Below the pieces are notes generated by a model. It had not been told where the DNA came from. It saw only the letters and a program-made list of their open reading frames with translations, and did no database searches. DNA of 53,214 nt from Microbispora triticiradicis (GTDB lineage Bacteria > Actinomycetota > Actinomycetes > Streptosporangiales > Streptosporangiaceae): assembly GCA_003260025.2 (NCBI GenBank), contig QFZU02000041.1, forward strand, positions 1 through 53,214. Reading direction: 5' to 3'. The number at the start of each line of letters is the position of its first letter. Within the stretch, counting starts at the first letter, position 1. The position numbers and the translations under genes are program-made. Shown here in pieces: positions 27,478 to 35,873 of this stretch.

Positions 27478-27570
27478 CAGCCTCCCGGGCTTTTGTCCCG
27501 CCGTGGAACGGCTCCGCGCCGAGCCGCCTGCACCTCTCGGACCAGCCGAACGGAACCCTAGGTGCGCCTC
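27478..27570 (-). promoter_or_regulatory. guanidine-I riboswitch (ykkC class)
   Basis: On the minus strand the conserved blocks occur in order: CTAGGGTTCCG, then CTGGTCCGAGAGGTGC, a variable GC-rich stem, and ACGGCGGGACAAAAGCCCGG followed by GAGG. These are the invariant pieces of the guanidine-I aptamer. It lies in the 295-base leader of the GdmH-ABC operon and points toward it. Guanidine binding would switch expression on. The remainder of 27364-27658 is leader and the 3' flank of aidB. Confidence 0.93.
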
Positions 27571-27658
27571 ACCGGGGTGAGCCGGTGAGTCCCCTTCATG
27601 ACAGCGGCGGCCTGTTTCCGCCGGATTTCCGTGGGGTAGCCGTCCCGTGACCGCCTGC

Positions 27659-29281
27659 TCACGCGGACGCCGCGCGCTCCAGGATCGGCTCCAGGTCGAG
27701 GCCGGCCGGGAGCGTGCCGAAGGCGCGGCCCCAGTCGCCGCCCAGGCGGGAGGCGCAGAACGCGTCGGCCACCGGCGCCGGGGCGTGCCGCACGAGCAGG
27801 GACGCCTGCAGGACCAGCGTCATCTCCTCGGCCACCCGGCGGGCGTCGGCCTCACCGGCGGAGGCGAGCGTCTTCAGCACCCGCTCGGCCGCGTCGCCGA
27901 CGCGGTGGTCCCCGGCGCGGGCGACCTCGGCGAAGAACGCCTCGACCGCCTCCGGCTCCCGGGCGAGCACCCGCATCAGGTCGAGGGCGGCCACGTTGCC
28001 CGAGCCCTCCCAGATGCCGTTCAGCGGGGACTCCCGGAACAGCCGGGGCATCTGCGACTCCTCGACGTACCCGTTGCCGCCCAGGCACTCCAGCGCCTCG
28101 GCGGCGTGGACCGGCGCCCGCTTGCAGATCCAGTACTTGGCGGCGGCGAGGGCGGCCCGGCGGAACAGCCCCTCGGCGGCGTCGCCCGCCACCGCCCGGT
28201 CGGTCGCCCCGGCCAGGCGGGTCATCAGCGTGGTCGCCGCCTCGGACTCCAGCGCGAGGTCGGCGAGCACGGCGCGCATCAGCGGCTGGTCGGCCAGCGG
28301 CCGGCCGAACGCGCTCCGGTGGCGGGCGTGGTGGAGGGCCTGCGACAGTCCCTGCCGCATGCCGGCCGCCGAGCCGGTCACGCAGTCGAGCCTGGTCATG
28401 TTGACCATCTCGATGATCGTGCGGACGCCCCTGCCCTCCTCGCCGACGAGGAAGGCCGTCGCGCCGTCGTACTCGACCTCCGCGGAGGCGTTGGAGCGGT
28501 TGCCGAGCTTGTCCTTCAGCCGCATCAGGCGCATCGCGTTGCGGGTGCCGTCGGGCAGCACGCGGGGGAGCAGGAAGCACGACAGCCCGCGCGGGGCCTG
28601 GGCCAGCACCAGGAACGCGTCGCACATCGGGGCGGAGTTGAACCACTTGTGCCCGGTCAGGGCGAAGCTCCCGTCGCCGAGGGGTTCGGCCCGGGTGGTG
28701 CCGGCCCGCACGTCGGAGCCGCCCTGCTTCTCGGTCATGGCCATCCCCGCCAGCACGCCCCGCTTCTCCAGCGGCGGGCGCAGCCCGAAGTCGTACGTGC
28801 GGGAGGCCAGCAGGGGCTCCCACTCCGCCCGCAGCGACGGCGAGTGCCGCAGCGCGGCCACGGCGGCGTACGTCATGGAGATCGGGCAGCCGTGCCCGGC
28901 CTCCACCTGGGACCAGACGAAGAACTTCGCGGCCCTGGCGACGTGCGCCCCCGGCCGGGCCGAGGTCCAGGGGGAGGCGTGCAGCCCGTTGCCGACCGCG
29001 ACCGACATCAGCTCGTGCCAGGCGGGGTGGAACTCGACCTCGTCGATCCGGTTGCCGTACCGGTCGTGGGTGCGCAGGACGGGCGGATGCTCGTTGGCCA
29101 GCCGCCCCCACTCCTGCGCCTTCTCGGATCCGGCCAGCAGGCCGAGCCGGCGCAGCTCCCCGGTCGCCCAGTCCGCCCCCTCCCTGGCGAGCCCCTCCAG
29201 CAGCGCCTGGTCGGCCGAGACGTCGTGCCCGGCCAGCGGGGGTGCCTGGTTGGTCACGTCGTGAGTCGCGTCGCGGGTCAC
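27659..29281 (-). CDS. aidB: acyl-CoA dehydrogenase family protein, AidB type
   Basis: A 540-residue flavoprotein, the length of E. coli AidB. The order of segments matches: N-terminal TNQAPPLAGHD, the GNGLHASPW and ISMTYAAV helices, MTEKQGGSDVR and TGHKWFNSAPMCDAF at the flavin site, the LRRAR-type region replaced by HHARHRSAFGRPL, and ECLGGNGYVEES. The C-terminal helical domain is the DNA-binding part in AidB. AidB belongs to the adaptive response to alkylation and may shield DNA; isovaleryl-CoA dehydrogenase activity is weak. I start at GTG 29281, with GGAGGA upstream, because it matches the family's N-terminus; the frame runs back to 29374. No ada or alkB gene is near. Confidence 0.88.
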   Translation of the reverse strand: MTRDATHDVTNQAPPLAGHDVSADQALLEGLAREGADWATGELRRLGLLAGSEKAQEWGRLANEHPPVLRTHDRYGNRIDEVEFHPAWHELMSVAVGNGLHASPWTSARPGAHVARAAKFFVWSQVEAGHGCPISMTYAAVAALRHSPSLRAEWEPLLASRTYDFGLRPPLEKRGVLAGMAMTEKQGGSDVRAGTTRAEPLGDGSFALTGHKWFNSAPMCDAFLVLAQAPRGLSCFLLPRVLPDGTRNAMRLMRLKDKLGNRSNASAEVEYDGATAFLVGEEGRGVRTIIEMVNMTRLDCVTGSAAGMRQGLSQALHHARHRSAFGRPLADQPLMRAVLADLALESEAATTLMTRLAGATDRAVAGDAAEGLFRRAALAAAKYWICKRAPVHAAEALECLGGNGYVEESQMPRLFRESPLNGIWEGSGNVAALDLMRVLAREPEAVEAFFAEVARAGDHRVGDAAERVLKTLASAGEADARRVAEEMTLVLQASLLVRHAPAPVADAFCASRLGGDWGRAFGTLPAGLDLEPILERAASA

Positions 29282-29386
29282 AGGGTCCTCCTCGGATGAT
29301 GCCGGGTCCTCGGCGCCGGGAACCGGGCGAGGCCGGAACTCCATCTCAGCACTCGGGCCCGCCGGGACAAACACCCGCCGCCGCGC

Positions 29387-30925
29387 TCAGGCGCCGGAGA
29401 TGTCCAGGCCCAGCTCCTGGGCCGCCTCAAGGGCGAGATCACGCGCGTAGCCCTGACCGGCGCCCGCCTCGCACAGCACCCGGTGGACGCCCGTGAGCGC
29501 CCGCCTGTCGCCGCGCGCGGCCAGGCCGCGGGCCGCCTCGGCCACGGTCGTCACGTCACGGTCGGCCAGCCGGGCGGCCAGCGCCTCCCTGATCCGGGCG
29601 GTGTCGGCCGGCAGGCCGGCGAGGCCCATGGTCGCCCAGTCGCGCACCTCGTCGTCCCCGCACTCGGTCAGCCGGATCAGGGCGGCGAGGCCGTCCTCGT
29701 CGCCGGACGGCAGGACCGCGGCGAGCGCGACCGGGTCGTTGACGGTGGGCTCGCGCCCCGGGCCGCCCACGATCGCCAGCACCTCGGGCAGGGCCCGCTC
29801 GTCGGCCCGGTGGCCGAACGCCGCGAGCAGGGCCTCGACCACCGCGGGCTCGGTCTCCCGGCGGGCCAGGTCGCGCAGGATGCCTAGGACCTCGTCCTGC
29901 CGGTCGTCGTGGCCCGTGTCCTGTCCCGGGAGGTGGCCCGTGTCGCGGCCGAACTGGGCGAGGACGTCGACGCCGAACTCCCGCCGCACCGGGTCGTCGC
30001 TCTCGCACAACCGCGTCACCGCCCGGAACGTCTCCTCGTCGTGGCGCCCGCGCAGCGCGTGGACGGCCGCCCACCACGTCTCGTCGTCCTCGTCCAGGTC
30101 GCGGTAGGGCAGGACGCGGCGGAGCAGCTCCTCGGGCGGCGGCCGGAGGCCGAGCGCCGCCTCCAGGACCGTGGCGGCGGCCGCGTGCCCGTACTGGCGG
30201 GCCACGGTGTAGACGCCGGTGCGGGCGCCCTCGCCGCGCGCCTCGACGGTGACCCGCCGGGTGCCGTCCGGCGCGGCGGAGTGCGCCACCAGCACCGTGT
30301 GCTCGCCGCCCAGCCGCGCGGCGGCGTCGTCCCGGAGGACCGCCTCCAGATCGGCTCCCGCCAGACGGGCGGCGATCTCCAGCGGGGTCGCGCCGTCCCA
30401 GCCGGGCGCGGCCGGGTCCGCGCCGTGCTCCAGCAGGGACCAGACGATCCCGTACGCCCCGAACAGCGCGGCCAGCGTCAGCGGCGTGTCGCCGTCCTCG
30501 TCGGCCAGGCCCGGATCGGCTCCGGCGTCGAGCAGCACGTCGGCCGACTCGAGGTTGCCGTTGGCCGCCGCCCACAGCAGGGCCGTCCAGCCGCCCTCCT
30601 CCGCCGCGTCGGGGTCGGCGCCTCCGTCCAGCAGCGCCTGCACGGTCTCGGCGTGGTCCCAGCAGGCCGCGGCGCACAGCGGCAGCCCCTCCTCGGGCCC
30701 GCCGCTCGGCCGGTCGGGGTCCGCGCCGTGGTCCAGCAGCAGCCGGACGATCTCGTGGTGCCCTCCGGCGGCGGCCCGGTAGAGCGGCGTCGTCCCCTGG
30801 GCGGGGTCGACGGCGGGGGACACAGGGGAGGACACAGGGGATACCGGGGCCTCCGGGTGCAGCATCTCCGCCACCCGCGCGGCGTCCCCCTCCGCGATCG
30901 CCTCCAACAACCTGCTGCGGGTCAC
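29387..30925 (-). CDS. ankyrin-repeat and HEAT-repeat protein
   Basis: A 512-residue soluble repeat protein. Residues about 40-190 hold at least five ankyrin repeats (GTTPLYRAAAGGHHEIVRLL, GWTALLWAAANGNLESADVL, GDTPLTLAALFGAYGIV and others). The second half, from about 260 to the end, has helical HEAT-like repeats (PVRREFGVDVLAQFGRD, EVRDWATMGLAGL, VAEAARGLAARGD). A short Pro/Val/Ser repeat (PVSPVSSPVSP) sits near residue 27. Such proteins are protein-binding scaffolds; no enzyme motif is visible. I choose GTG 30925 (VTRSRLLEAI); a GTG six codons upstream is possible. It is divergent from the DUF1707 gene with under 100 bases between them. Confidence 0.85.
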   Translation of the reverse strand: MTRSRLLEAIAEGDAARVAEMLHPEAPVSPVSSPVSPAVDPAQGTTPLYRAAAGGHHEIVRLLLDHGADPDRPSGGPEEGLPLCAAACWDHAETVQALLDGGADPDAAEEGGWTALLWAAANGNLESADVLLDAGADPGLADEDGDTPLTLAALFGAYGIVWSLLEHGADPAAPGWDGATPLEIAARLAGADLEAVLRDDAAARLGGEHTVLVAHSAAPDGTRRVTVEARGEGARTGVYTVARQYGHAAAATVLEAALGLRPPPEELLRRVLPYRDLDEDDETWWAAVHALRGRHDEETFRAVTRLCESDDPVRREFGVDVLAQFGRDTGHLPGQDTGHDDRQDEVLGILRDLARRETEPAVVEALLAAFGHRADERALPEVLAIVGGPGREPTVNDPVALAAVLPSGDEDGLAALIRLTECGDDEVRDWATMGLAGLPADTARIREALAARLADRDVTTVAEAARGLAARGDRRALTGVHRVLCEAGAGQGYARDLALEAAQELGLDISGA

Positions 30926-31007
30926 GTCTCCATGCTCACACAACCCCTTCTGGAGGACCCCGCAGGGATCGTCCCCAGGGAGGATGGGGAGCGGGGCCGG
31001 TCGGGGT

Positions 31008-31013
31008 TACGGT
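31008..31013 (+). promoter_or_regulatory. -10 element of a leaderless promoter for the DUF1707 gene
   Basis: TACGGT ends seven bases before the GTG at 31021, the spacing of leaderless actinobacterial transcripts (TANNNT, then start at +1). It supports 31021 over the in-frame GTG at 31012. Confidence 0.4.
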
Positions 31014-31020
31014 GGGGGAC

Positions 31021-31779
31021 GTGAACGATCCGGGTGGCATGCGGGCGTCCGACGCCGAGCGCGAGTCCGTGGTGGAGCGGCTGAGGGTGGCGTCCACCGA
31101 GGGGCGGCTGACGCTGGCCGAGCTGACCGAGCGGACCGAGGCCGCCTATCTGGCCCAGACGCACGGCGAGCTCGCCCAGATCATCGCCGACCTGCCGGGC
31201 GGCGCCCCGGCCCCGGCCCCCGCGCCCGCGGCTGCGGCCGCCTCGCAGGGCAGGATGCGCAAGTGGATCGTGGCGGTGCTGGGCGACGCCAAGAGGACCG
31301 GCTCGTGGCGGATCGACGACGGCATCGGCGCGGTCAGCGTGCTGGGCGACGTGACGCTCGACCTGCGGGAGGCCGAGGTGCGCGGGCGTGAGGTGGACGT
31401 CGTCGCCGTCTGCGCACTGGGCGACCTGAAGATCATCGTGCCGGACGGCGTCGACGTGGAGCTCTCCGGCGTCACCGTCCTGGGCGACAAGAAGGTCCAG
31501 GTGATCGAGGCTCCCGCCGGGCAGGCCGCCCCCGTCGTCAGGGTCAGGGCGTACGTCCTGCTGGGCGACGTGAAGATCATCGGGGACTCCCGGGCGCAGC
31601 CGATCAAGCGCGGCTGGTTCGCCTGGAGCGAGTGGTGGCAGGAGCGCCGCGCCTCCCTCACCGAGGGATACGAGAGCTCCGAGCACGGGCTGCACGGACT
31701 GCACGGCATGCACGGGCTCCGCCCGCCCCGCCCGCCTCGTCCTCCCCGGCTCCGCGACCGCCGACGCGACTCCCGCTGA
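31021..31779 (+). CDS. DUF1707 domain-containing protein with LiaF-like C-terminal domain
   Basis: A 252-residue protein. Residues 7-57 are the DUF1707 (SHOCT-like) helix pair: MRASDAERESVVERLRVA and LTLAELTERTEAAYLAQTHG. An Ala/Pro linker follows. The rest is a beta-rich, cell-wall-active-antibiotic-response (LiaF C-terminal) type domain with repeated GDV/GDLKI strands: AVSVLGDVTLDL, ALGDLKIIVPDG, VLLGDVKIIG. The C-terminus has HGLHGLHGMHGL and a run of Pro-Pro-Arg units. The combination is common in actinomycetes and thought to sense or regulate envelope stress; no membrane segment is visible here. Leaderless start proposed. Confidence 0.85.
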   Translation: MNDPGGMRASDAERESVVERLRVASTEGRLTLAELTERTEAAYLAQTHGELAQIIADLPGGAPAPAPAPAAAAASQGRMRKWIVAVLGDAKRTGSWRIDDGIGAVSVLGDVTLDLREAEVRGREVDVVAVCALGDLKIIVPDGVDVELSGVTVLGDKKVQVIEAPAGQAAPVVRVRAYVLLGDVKIIGDSRAQPIKRGWFAWSEWWQERRASLTEGYESSEHGLHGLHGMHGLRPPRPPRPPRLRDRRRDSR

Positions 31780-31868
31780 ACGGCCCCCGAGCGCGCGGTC
31801 GTACGGGGCGACGCCGATCGCCGGCGACCAGGACGTCGTGATCCGCAGGCCCGACGGACAGGCTGCCG

Positions 31869-32615
31869 TCAGGCCGCCTGGCGGGCGGCGCGGACGGCCT
31901 GGGCGTGGCGTTCGAGCAGGAGCGTGACCAGTTCGTGGGCGGCGCCGAGGACGCCGCCCACGGCGTGCGCCCCGGCGTCCAGGGCGTCGCGCCGCACGGC
32001 GTCGGCGAAGTGGCCGGGGGCCAGCAGGTACGGCGCGACGACGACCCGCGGCGCGCCCGCCAGTATGAGCCGTTCGACCTCCTCCCGGGGCCTGGGCGCG
32101 GCGGCGGAGGCGTAGGCGGCGGTCACCGACCACCAGGGGCGCTCCCGCGCCCACGCGCGGGCGACGGCGGCGATCGTCGCGTTCGCCCGGCCGTCACTGG
32201 ACCCGGCCGAGACCAGCACCACGGCGGTCTCCGGGTCGCCGATCCCCACCCCGGCCTCGGTGAGGCGGCGTTCGAGGGCCCGGACCAGCAGCGGGTGCGG
32301 GCCGAGCGTGGGGCCGCAGACGGCCCGCAGGCGCGGCGCGCGGGCCGACGCCTCCCGCAGTGCCGCCGGGATGTCCACCCGGCTGTGATAGGCGGCGGTG
32401 AGCAGGAGGGGGAGCACGACCGCCTCGTCCAGGCCCGACAGCGCCCGCGGCAGCGACGGCGGGGCGTGGTCGAGGTAGGCGGCGCGGACGTCGAGGCCGG
32501 GCCGGGCCCGCCGTACGCCGTCGAGCAGGGCCTCCACCGTCGCGGTGGCGCGCGGGTCGCGGGACCCGTGCGCCACCGCGATCAGCGGCGCGTTCCCGTG
32601 TGGAGCACTCGTCAC
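31869..32615 (-). CDS. sirB: sirohydrochlorin chelatase (CbiX/SirB family)
   Basis: A 248-residue protein made of two similar halves. The first begins PLIAVAHGSRDPRATATVEAL and carries the chelatase histidine in VAHGSRD plus AAYHSRVDI. The second begins AVVLVSAGSSDGRANATI. It inserts Fe(II) into sirohydrochlorin to give sirohaem, the cofactor of the sulfite reductase encoded at the head of this operon. GTG 32615 overlaps the cysH stop (GTGA). In the second half the histidine of the motif is replaced by Ala, which is usual. It ends the sulfur operon and converges on the DUF1707 gene; 31780-31868 holds no clear hairpin. Confidence 0.9.
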   Translation of the reverse strand: MTSAPHGNAPLIAVAHGSRDPRATATVEALLDGVRRARPGLDVRAAYLDHAPPSLPRALSGLDEAVVLPLLLTAAYHSRVDIPAALREASARAPRLRAVCGPTLGPHPLLVRALERRLTEAGVGIGDPETAVVLVSAGSSDGRANATIAAVARAWARERPWWSVTAAYASAAAPRPREEVERLILAGAPRVVVAPYLLAPGHFADAVRRDALDAGAHAVGGVLGAAHELVTLLLERHAQAVRAARQAA

Positions 32616-33340
32616 AGGTGGATGCCGCACTCGATCTTGCCGAGGCCGGACCAGCGCCCGCTGCGCGGGTCCTCGCCCGGCGCCACGCGGCGGGTGCAGG
32701 GGGCGCAGCCGATCGACGGGTAGTCGTCGTAGTGCAACGGGTTGATCAGCACGCCGTTGTCGGCGATGTAGTTGTCGACGTCCTCCTGGGTCCACCGGGC
32801 GATGGGGTTGACCTTCACCATCTGCCGCTTGGCGTCCCACTCGACGACCTTGGTGTTCGCGCGGGTTGGCGACTCGTCGCGGCGGATGCCCGACACCCAG
32901 GCGAGGTACGGCTCCAGCGCCCGGTTCAGCGGCTCGACCTTCCGCAGGTAGCAGCACAGGTCGGGGTTGCGCCCGTACAGGCGCGGGCCGAGGTCGCGGT
33001 CCTGCTCCTCGACCGTCCTGGACGGCTTCACGTTGATCACGTTGACCTTGTAGACGGTCTCGACCGCGTCGCGGGTGCCGATGGTCTCGGCGAAGTGGTA
33101 GCCGGTGTCGATGAACAACACGTCGACGCCCGGCTTCACCCTGCTGACCAGGTCGATCAGCAGGGCGTCGCTCATCGACGAGGTGAGACAGAGGCGGTCG
33201 CCGAACGTGGCCGCGGCCCACCGGATGATCTCCCGGGCGGGGGCGTCCTCAAGGAAGCGCGCCGCGGACTCCACGATCCCCTGGAGGTCCAGCGTCGCCC
33301 GCTGCCGCTCCAGGCCCGCCTCTATCTCTGCCACCGACAT
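32612..33340 (-). CDS. cysH: assimilatory adenylylsulfate/phosphoadenylylsulfate reductase
   Basis: A 242-residue reductase that makes sulfite from activated sulfate with thioredoxin. The double-cysteine motif DLCCYLRK and the later CAPC coordinate a [4Fe-4S] cluster, which marks it as the APS-reducing type. The C-terminal ECGIHL holds the catalytic cysteine. The P-loop-like LTSSMSD and FIDTGYHF are also present. ATG 33340 follows GAGGAGTAAC. It lies 62 bases after the small zinc-ribbon gene in the operon sir - small protein - cysH - sirB. Confidence 0.95.
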   Translation of the reverse strand: MSVAEIEAGLERQRATLDLQGIVESAARFLEDAPAREIIRWAAATFGDRLCLTSSMSDALLIDLVSRVKPGVDVLFIDTGYHFAETIGTRDAVETVYKVNVINVKPSRTVEEQDRDLGPRLYGRNPDLCCYLRKVEPLNRALEPYLAWVSGIRRDESPTRANTKVVEWDAKRQMVKVNPIARWTQEDVDNYIADNGVLINPLHYDDYPSIGCAPCTRRVAPGEDPRSGRWSGLGKIECGIHL

Positions 33341-33402
33341 CGTTACTCCTCACACGTCGTTCACTGGTTCATCGGATGATCGGACGACAAGCCTTCGAAC
33401 AA

Positions 33403-33555
33403 TCACGAACGCACGCCGACGCCGAGGAATTTCACCCGGAAGGCACGGGCGCAGGCCCTGCAGTACCATCCGTGGCTCTCCTCCTCGGTCACGTAGGGCT
33501 CCAGGTCCTCGTCGCCGCAGTACGGGCAGTAGAACGGCGCCGCCCGCTCGCTCAT
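33403..33555 (-). CDS. small zinc-ribbon protein of the sulfite-reductase operon
   Basis: A 50-residue protein with two CxxC pairs (FYCPYCGDEDLEPY and WYCRACARAF), a probable zinc ribbon. ATG 33555 overlaps the sulfite-reductase stop (ATGA), which fixes the start; a longer frame to 33588 is not needed. Tiny proteins of this type commonly lie between sir and cysH in actinomycetes. It might assist cofactor or electron transfer to the reductase, but no function is proven. Confidence 0.8.
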   Translation of the reverse strand: MSERAAPFYCPYCGDEDLEPYVTEEESHGWYCRACARAFRVKFLGVGVRS

Positions 33556-35234
33556 TTGAGGTCGCTTTCGTCGGCGCGCTGGACCCACTCGGCGAAGGTC
33601 TCGCCCTCGTTCCGCTGCTTCTCGAAGTTGCGGGCGACCCGCTCGACGTAGTCGGGCAGTTCCTCCGCCGTGGTCTTGAGCCCGCGCACCTTCCGGCCGA
33701 AGGTCGGGTTGAGCCCGATCGAGCCGCCCAGGTGCACCTGGAAGCCCTCGACCTGCTCACCCTTGTCGTTGGCCACGAGCTGGCCCTTGAGGCCGATGTC
33801 GGCGACCTGGATGCGGGCGCAGGAGTTCGGGCAGCCGTTGACGTTGATCGTCAGCGGCTCGGCGAAGTCCGGCAGGCGCCGCTCCAGCTCGTCGATCAGG
33901 GCCGACGCGGTGGCCTTGGTCTCGACGATCGCGATCTTGCAGTACTCGATGCCGGTGCAGGCCATCGTCTGGCGGCGGAACGTGGACGGGTTGACCTGGA
34001 GGTCGGCGGCCTCCAGCTCGCTGACGATCGACTCCACCTGGTCGGGGGCGACGTCGAGGATGACCATCTTCTGCTCGACCGTCGTGCGGATCCGGGCGGA
34101 ACCGTGCCGCTCGGCGATGTCGGCGATGCGGTGCAGCGTGTCGCCGTCCAGCCGGCCCACGCGCGGGGCGAAGCCGACGTAGAAGTTGCCGTCCCGCTGC
34201 GGGTGGACCCCGACGTGGTCGCGCCGGCCGCTCTGCGGCGCCTCCGGAGCCGGGCCGTCGGGCAGGGCGTATCGCAGGTACTCGGTCTCCAGGACCTGGC
34301 GGAACTTCTCCGCGCCCCAGTCGTTGACGAGGAACTTGATCCGCGCCCGGTGGCGCAGGCGGCGGTAGCCGTAGTCGCGGAAGATGCCGGTGACCCCGGC
34401 CCACACCTCGTGGACCTGGTCGGGCCGGACGAACGCGCCGAGCCGCTGGGCGAACATCGGGTTGGTCGACAGGCCGCCGCCCACCCAGACGTCGAAGCCG
34501 GGCTCGCCCTGCTCGTTCACCACGCCGACGAACGCGACGTCGTTGATCTCGTGGACGGTGCAGTGGGCGGTGCAGCCGCTGATCGCCGTCTTGAACTTGC
34601 GCGGCAGGTTGGAGAACGCCTTGTCCCCGACGTACCGGTCGTAGATCTCGTGGATCTGCGGCGTGCCGTCGATCACCTCGCCGGCGTCGATCCCGGCCAG
34701 GGGGCAGCCGAGGATGACGCGGGGGGTGTCGCCGCACGCCTCGGTGGTGGACAGGCCCACCGCCTCCAGCCGCCGCCAGATGTCCGGGACCGACTCGATC
34801 TCGATCCAGTGGAGCTGGATGTTCTGCCGGTCGGTGACGTCGGCGGTGCCCCGGCCGTAGTCGTTGGAGATGTCGGCGATGGTGCGCAGCTGCTCCAGGC
34901 TGAGCTGCCCGCCGTCGATGCGGACCCGCAGCATGAAGTAGCGGTCGTCCAGCTCCTCGTCCGGCAGGATCGCGGTCTTGCCGCCGTCGATGCCGGGCTT
35001 GCGCTGGGTGTACAGACCGAACCAGCGGAAGCGCCCGCGCAGGTCGGCGGGGTCGATCGAGTCGAACCCGCCCTTCGAGTAGATGTCGATGATCCGCTGG
35101 CGGACGTTGAGCCCGTCGTCGTTCTTCTTGTTCTCCTCGTTCTTGTTCAGTGGCTCACGGTAACCGAGAGCCCACTGACCTTCGCCGCGCGGGCGTCTGT
35201 GGTGGCGGTTCGCCGGGCGGGCCGGGGTGCTCAT
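33552..35234 (-). CDS. sir: ferredoxin-dependent sulfite (nitrite/sulfite) reductase
   Basis: A 560-residue sirohaem enzyme that reduces sulfite to sulfide with six electrons from ferredoxin. Two ferredoxin-like half domains (LRVRIDGGQLSLEQL and FYVGFAPRVGRLDGDTL) alternate with the catalytic repeats. The cluster/sirohaem cysteines are in ACTGIEYC and NGCPNSCAR. The sulfite-binding Arg and Lys positions (TDRQNIQLHW, RRLRHRARIK) are visible. ATG 35234 begins MSTPARPANRHHRR; the upstream frame lacks a ribosome site. Its long leader carries a cysteine leader peptide. Sulfite rather than nitrite is supported by cysH and sirB downstream. Confidence 0.94.
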   Translation of the reverse strand: MSTPARPANRHHRRPRGEGQWALGYREPLNKNEENKKNDDGLNVRQRIIDIYSKGGFDSIDPADLRGRFRWFGLYTQRKPGIDGGKTAILPDEELDDRYFMLRVRIDGGQLSLEQLRTIADISNDYGRGTADVTDRQNIQLHWIEIESVPDIWRRLEAVGLSTTEACGDTPRVILGCPLAGIDAGEVIDGTPQIHEIYDRYVGDKAFSNLPRKFKTAISGCTAHCTVHEINDVAFVGVVNEQGEPGFDVWVGGGLSTNPMFAQRLGAFVRPDQVHEVWAGVTGIFRDYGYRRLRHRARIKFLVNDWGAEKFRQVLETEYLRYALPDGPAPEAPQSGRRDHVGVHPQRDGNFYVGFAPRVGRLDGDTLHRIADIAERHGSARIRTTVEQKMVILDVAPDQVESIVSELEAADLQVNPSTFRRQTMACTGIEYCKIAIVETKATASALIDELERRLPDFAEPLTINVNGCPNSCARIQVADIGLKGQLVANDKGEQVEGFQVHLGGSIGLNPTFGRKVRGLKTTAEELPDYVERVARNFEKQRNEGETFAEWVQRADESDLK

Positions 35235-35389
35235 GGGCACACGTCCTTCTCCGAGGCTCGGGTCGAGATCGGTCTTCGGCGGACACCGGCGCAGGCGGCC
35301 TCTCACCTCGCCGGCGGCATTGCGCGGCCGAGTATGAGGGCATACGAAAACGACGCCTGGCCGAGCGCCCGGGTAACGGAGGGCGACGG

Positions 35390-35473
35390 TCAGCCGGCGT
35401 CGATACAGATCGCGCTACGGACGCGCAGGAGATCGACGTGGCGTCGCACGACGAGCAACGGGTCCGCTGGCAT
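35390..35473 (-). CDS. cysteine-responsive leader peptide upstream of sir (HVDL family)
   Basis: A 27-residue ORF from ATG 35473 to TGA 35390 contains HVDLLRVRSAIC. This is the signature HVDLxRxxSAxC of putative leader peptides found before sulfur genes in actinomycetes. The single Cys codon near the end is where a ribosome would pause when cysteinyl-tRNA is short. The 150-base leader that follows, up to the sir start, is long enough for alternative RNA structures. Confidence 0.75.
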   Translation of the reverse strand: MPADPLLVVRRHVDLLRVRSAICIDAG

Positions 35474-35529
35474 GTCCCAAACGATACCCCCGAGATCCTG
35501 GATGTCCAAGTTCGTGTCCAGGATGCGGG

Positions 35530-35535
35530 ATTGTA
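35530..35535 (-). promoter_or_regulatory. -10 element of the sulfur-operon promoter
   Basis: TACAAT on the minus strand, with TGACAA about 19-20 bases upstream (around 35558), lies roughly 57 bases before the leader-peptide ATG. The hexamer is near consensus; the spacer is long. Confidence 0.4.
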
Positions 35536-35557
35536 ACGGCATAATGACGGGAGGTTG

Positions 35558-35692
35558 TCAGCCCTTGCGGACCCAGTTCTCCGGCGGCTCCGCCTCGCGG
35601 TCCTGCTCGGCCGGCTCCTTGTGCTGGCAGTCGCACCAGGACCCGCCACGGCACTCCTCGTGCCTGTGTTCCCCGCACGCCCGGCAGATCAT
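35558..35692 (-). CDS. small cysteine-rich hypothetical protein
   Basis: A 44-residue protein with five cysteines (ICRACGEHRHEECRGG and WCDCQHKE), followed by an acidic, charged tail ending PPENWVRKG. The spacing CxxC...C...CxC suggests a metal-binding knuckle. ATG 35692 lies downstream of GAGGGGAA at a rather long distance; the frame extends to 35818 without better starts. It is just upstream of the sir promoter. Function unknown. Confidence 0.55.
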   Translation of the reverse strand: MICRACGEHRHEECRGGSWCDCQHKEPAEQDREAEPPENWVRKG

Positions 35693-35873
35693 GTCTTCAT
35701 TGTTCCCCTCCCATGACAGCCGGATGACACCCGCACAGACCGAGGTGAGAGGCGCGATCCTCGCGGGCGGAGGGCGGGGACCCCTATTCTGGGCGGCGAC
35801 GATCCGCTCGCACGTCACGTGATAAGAGCCACGCCGGCGGGTAGAGCCCAGTTCTCATGACCGGTTGGGTGCC

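Noticed and set aside
33403..33588. Longer start for the small zinc-ribbon protein
   Set aside because: The ATG at 33555 overlaps the upstream stop in the ATGA arrangement typical of this operon, and the extra residues have no support.
33105..35822. A plus-strand open frame of about 900 codons opposite the sulfur genes
   Set aside because: It is antisense to sir and cysH, whose motifs are unambiguous.
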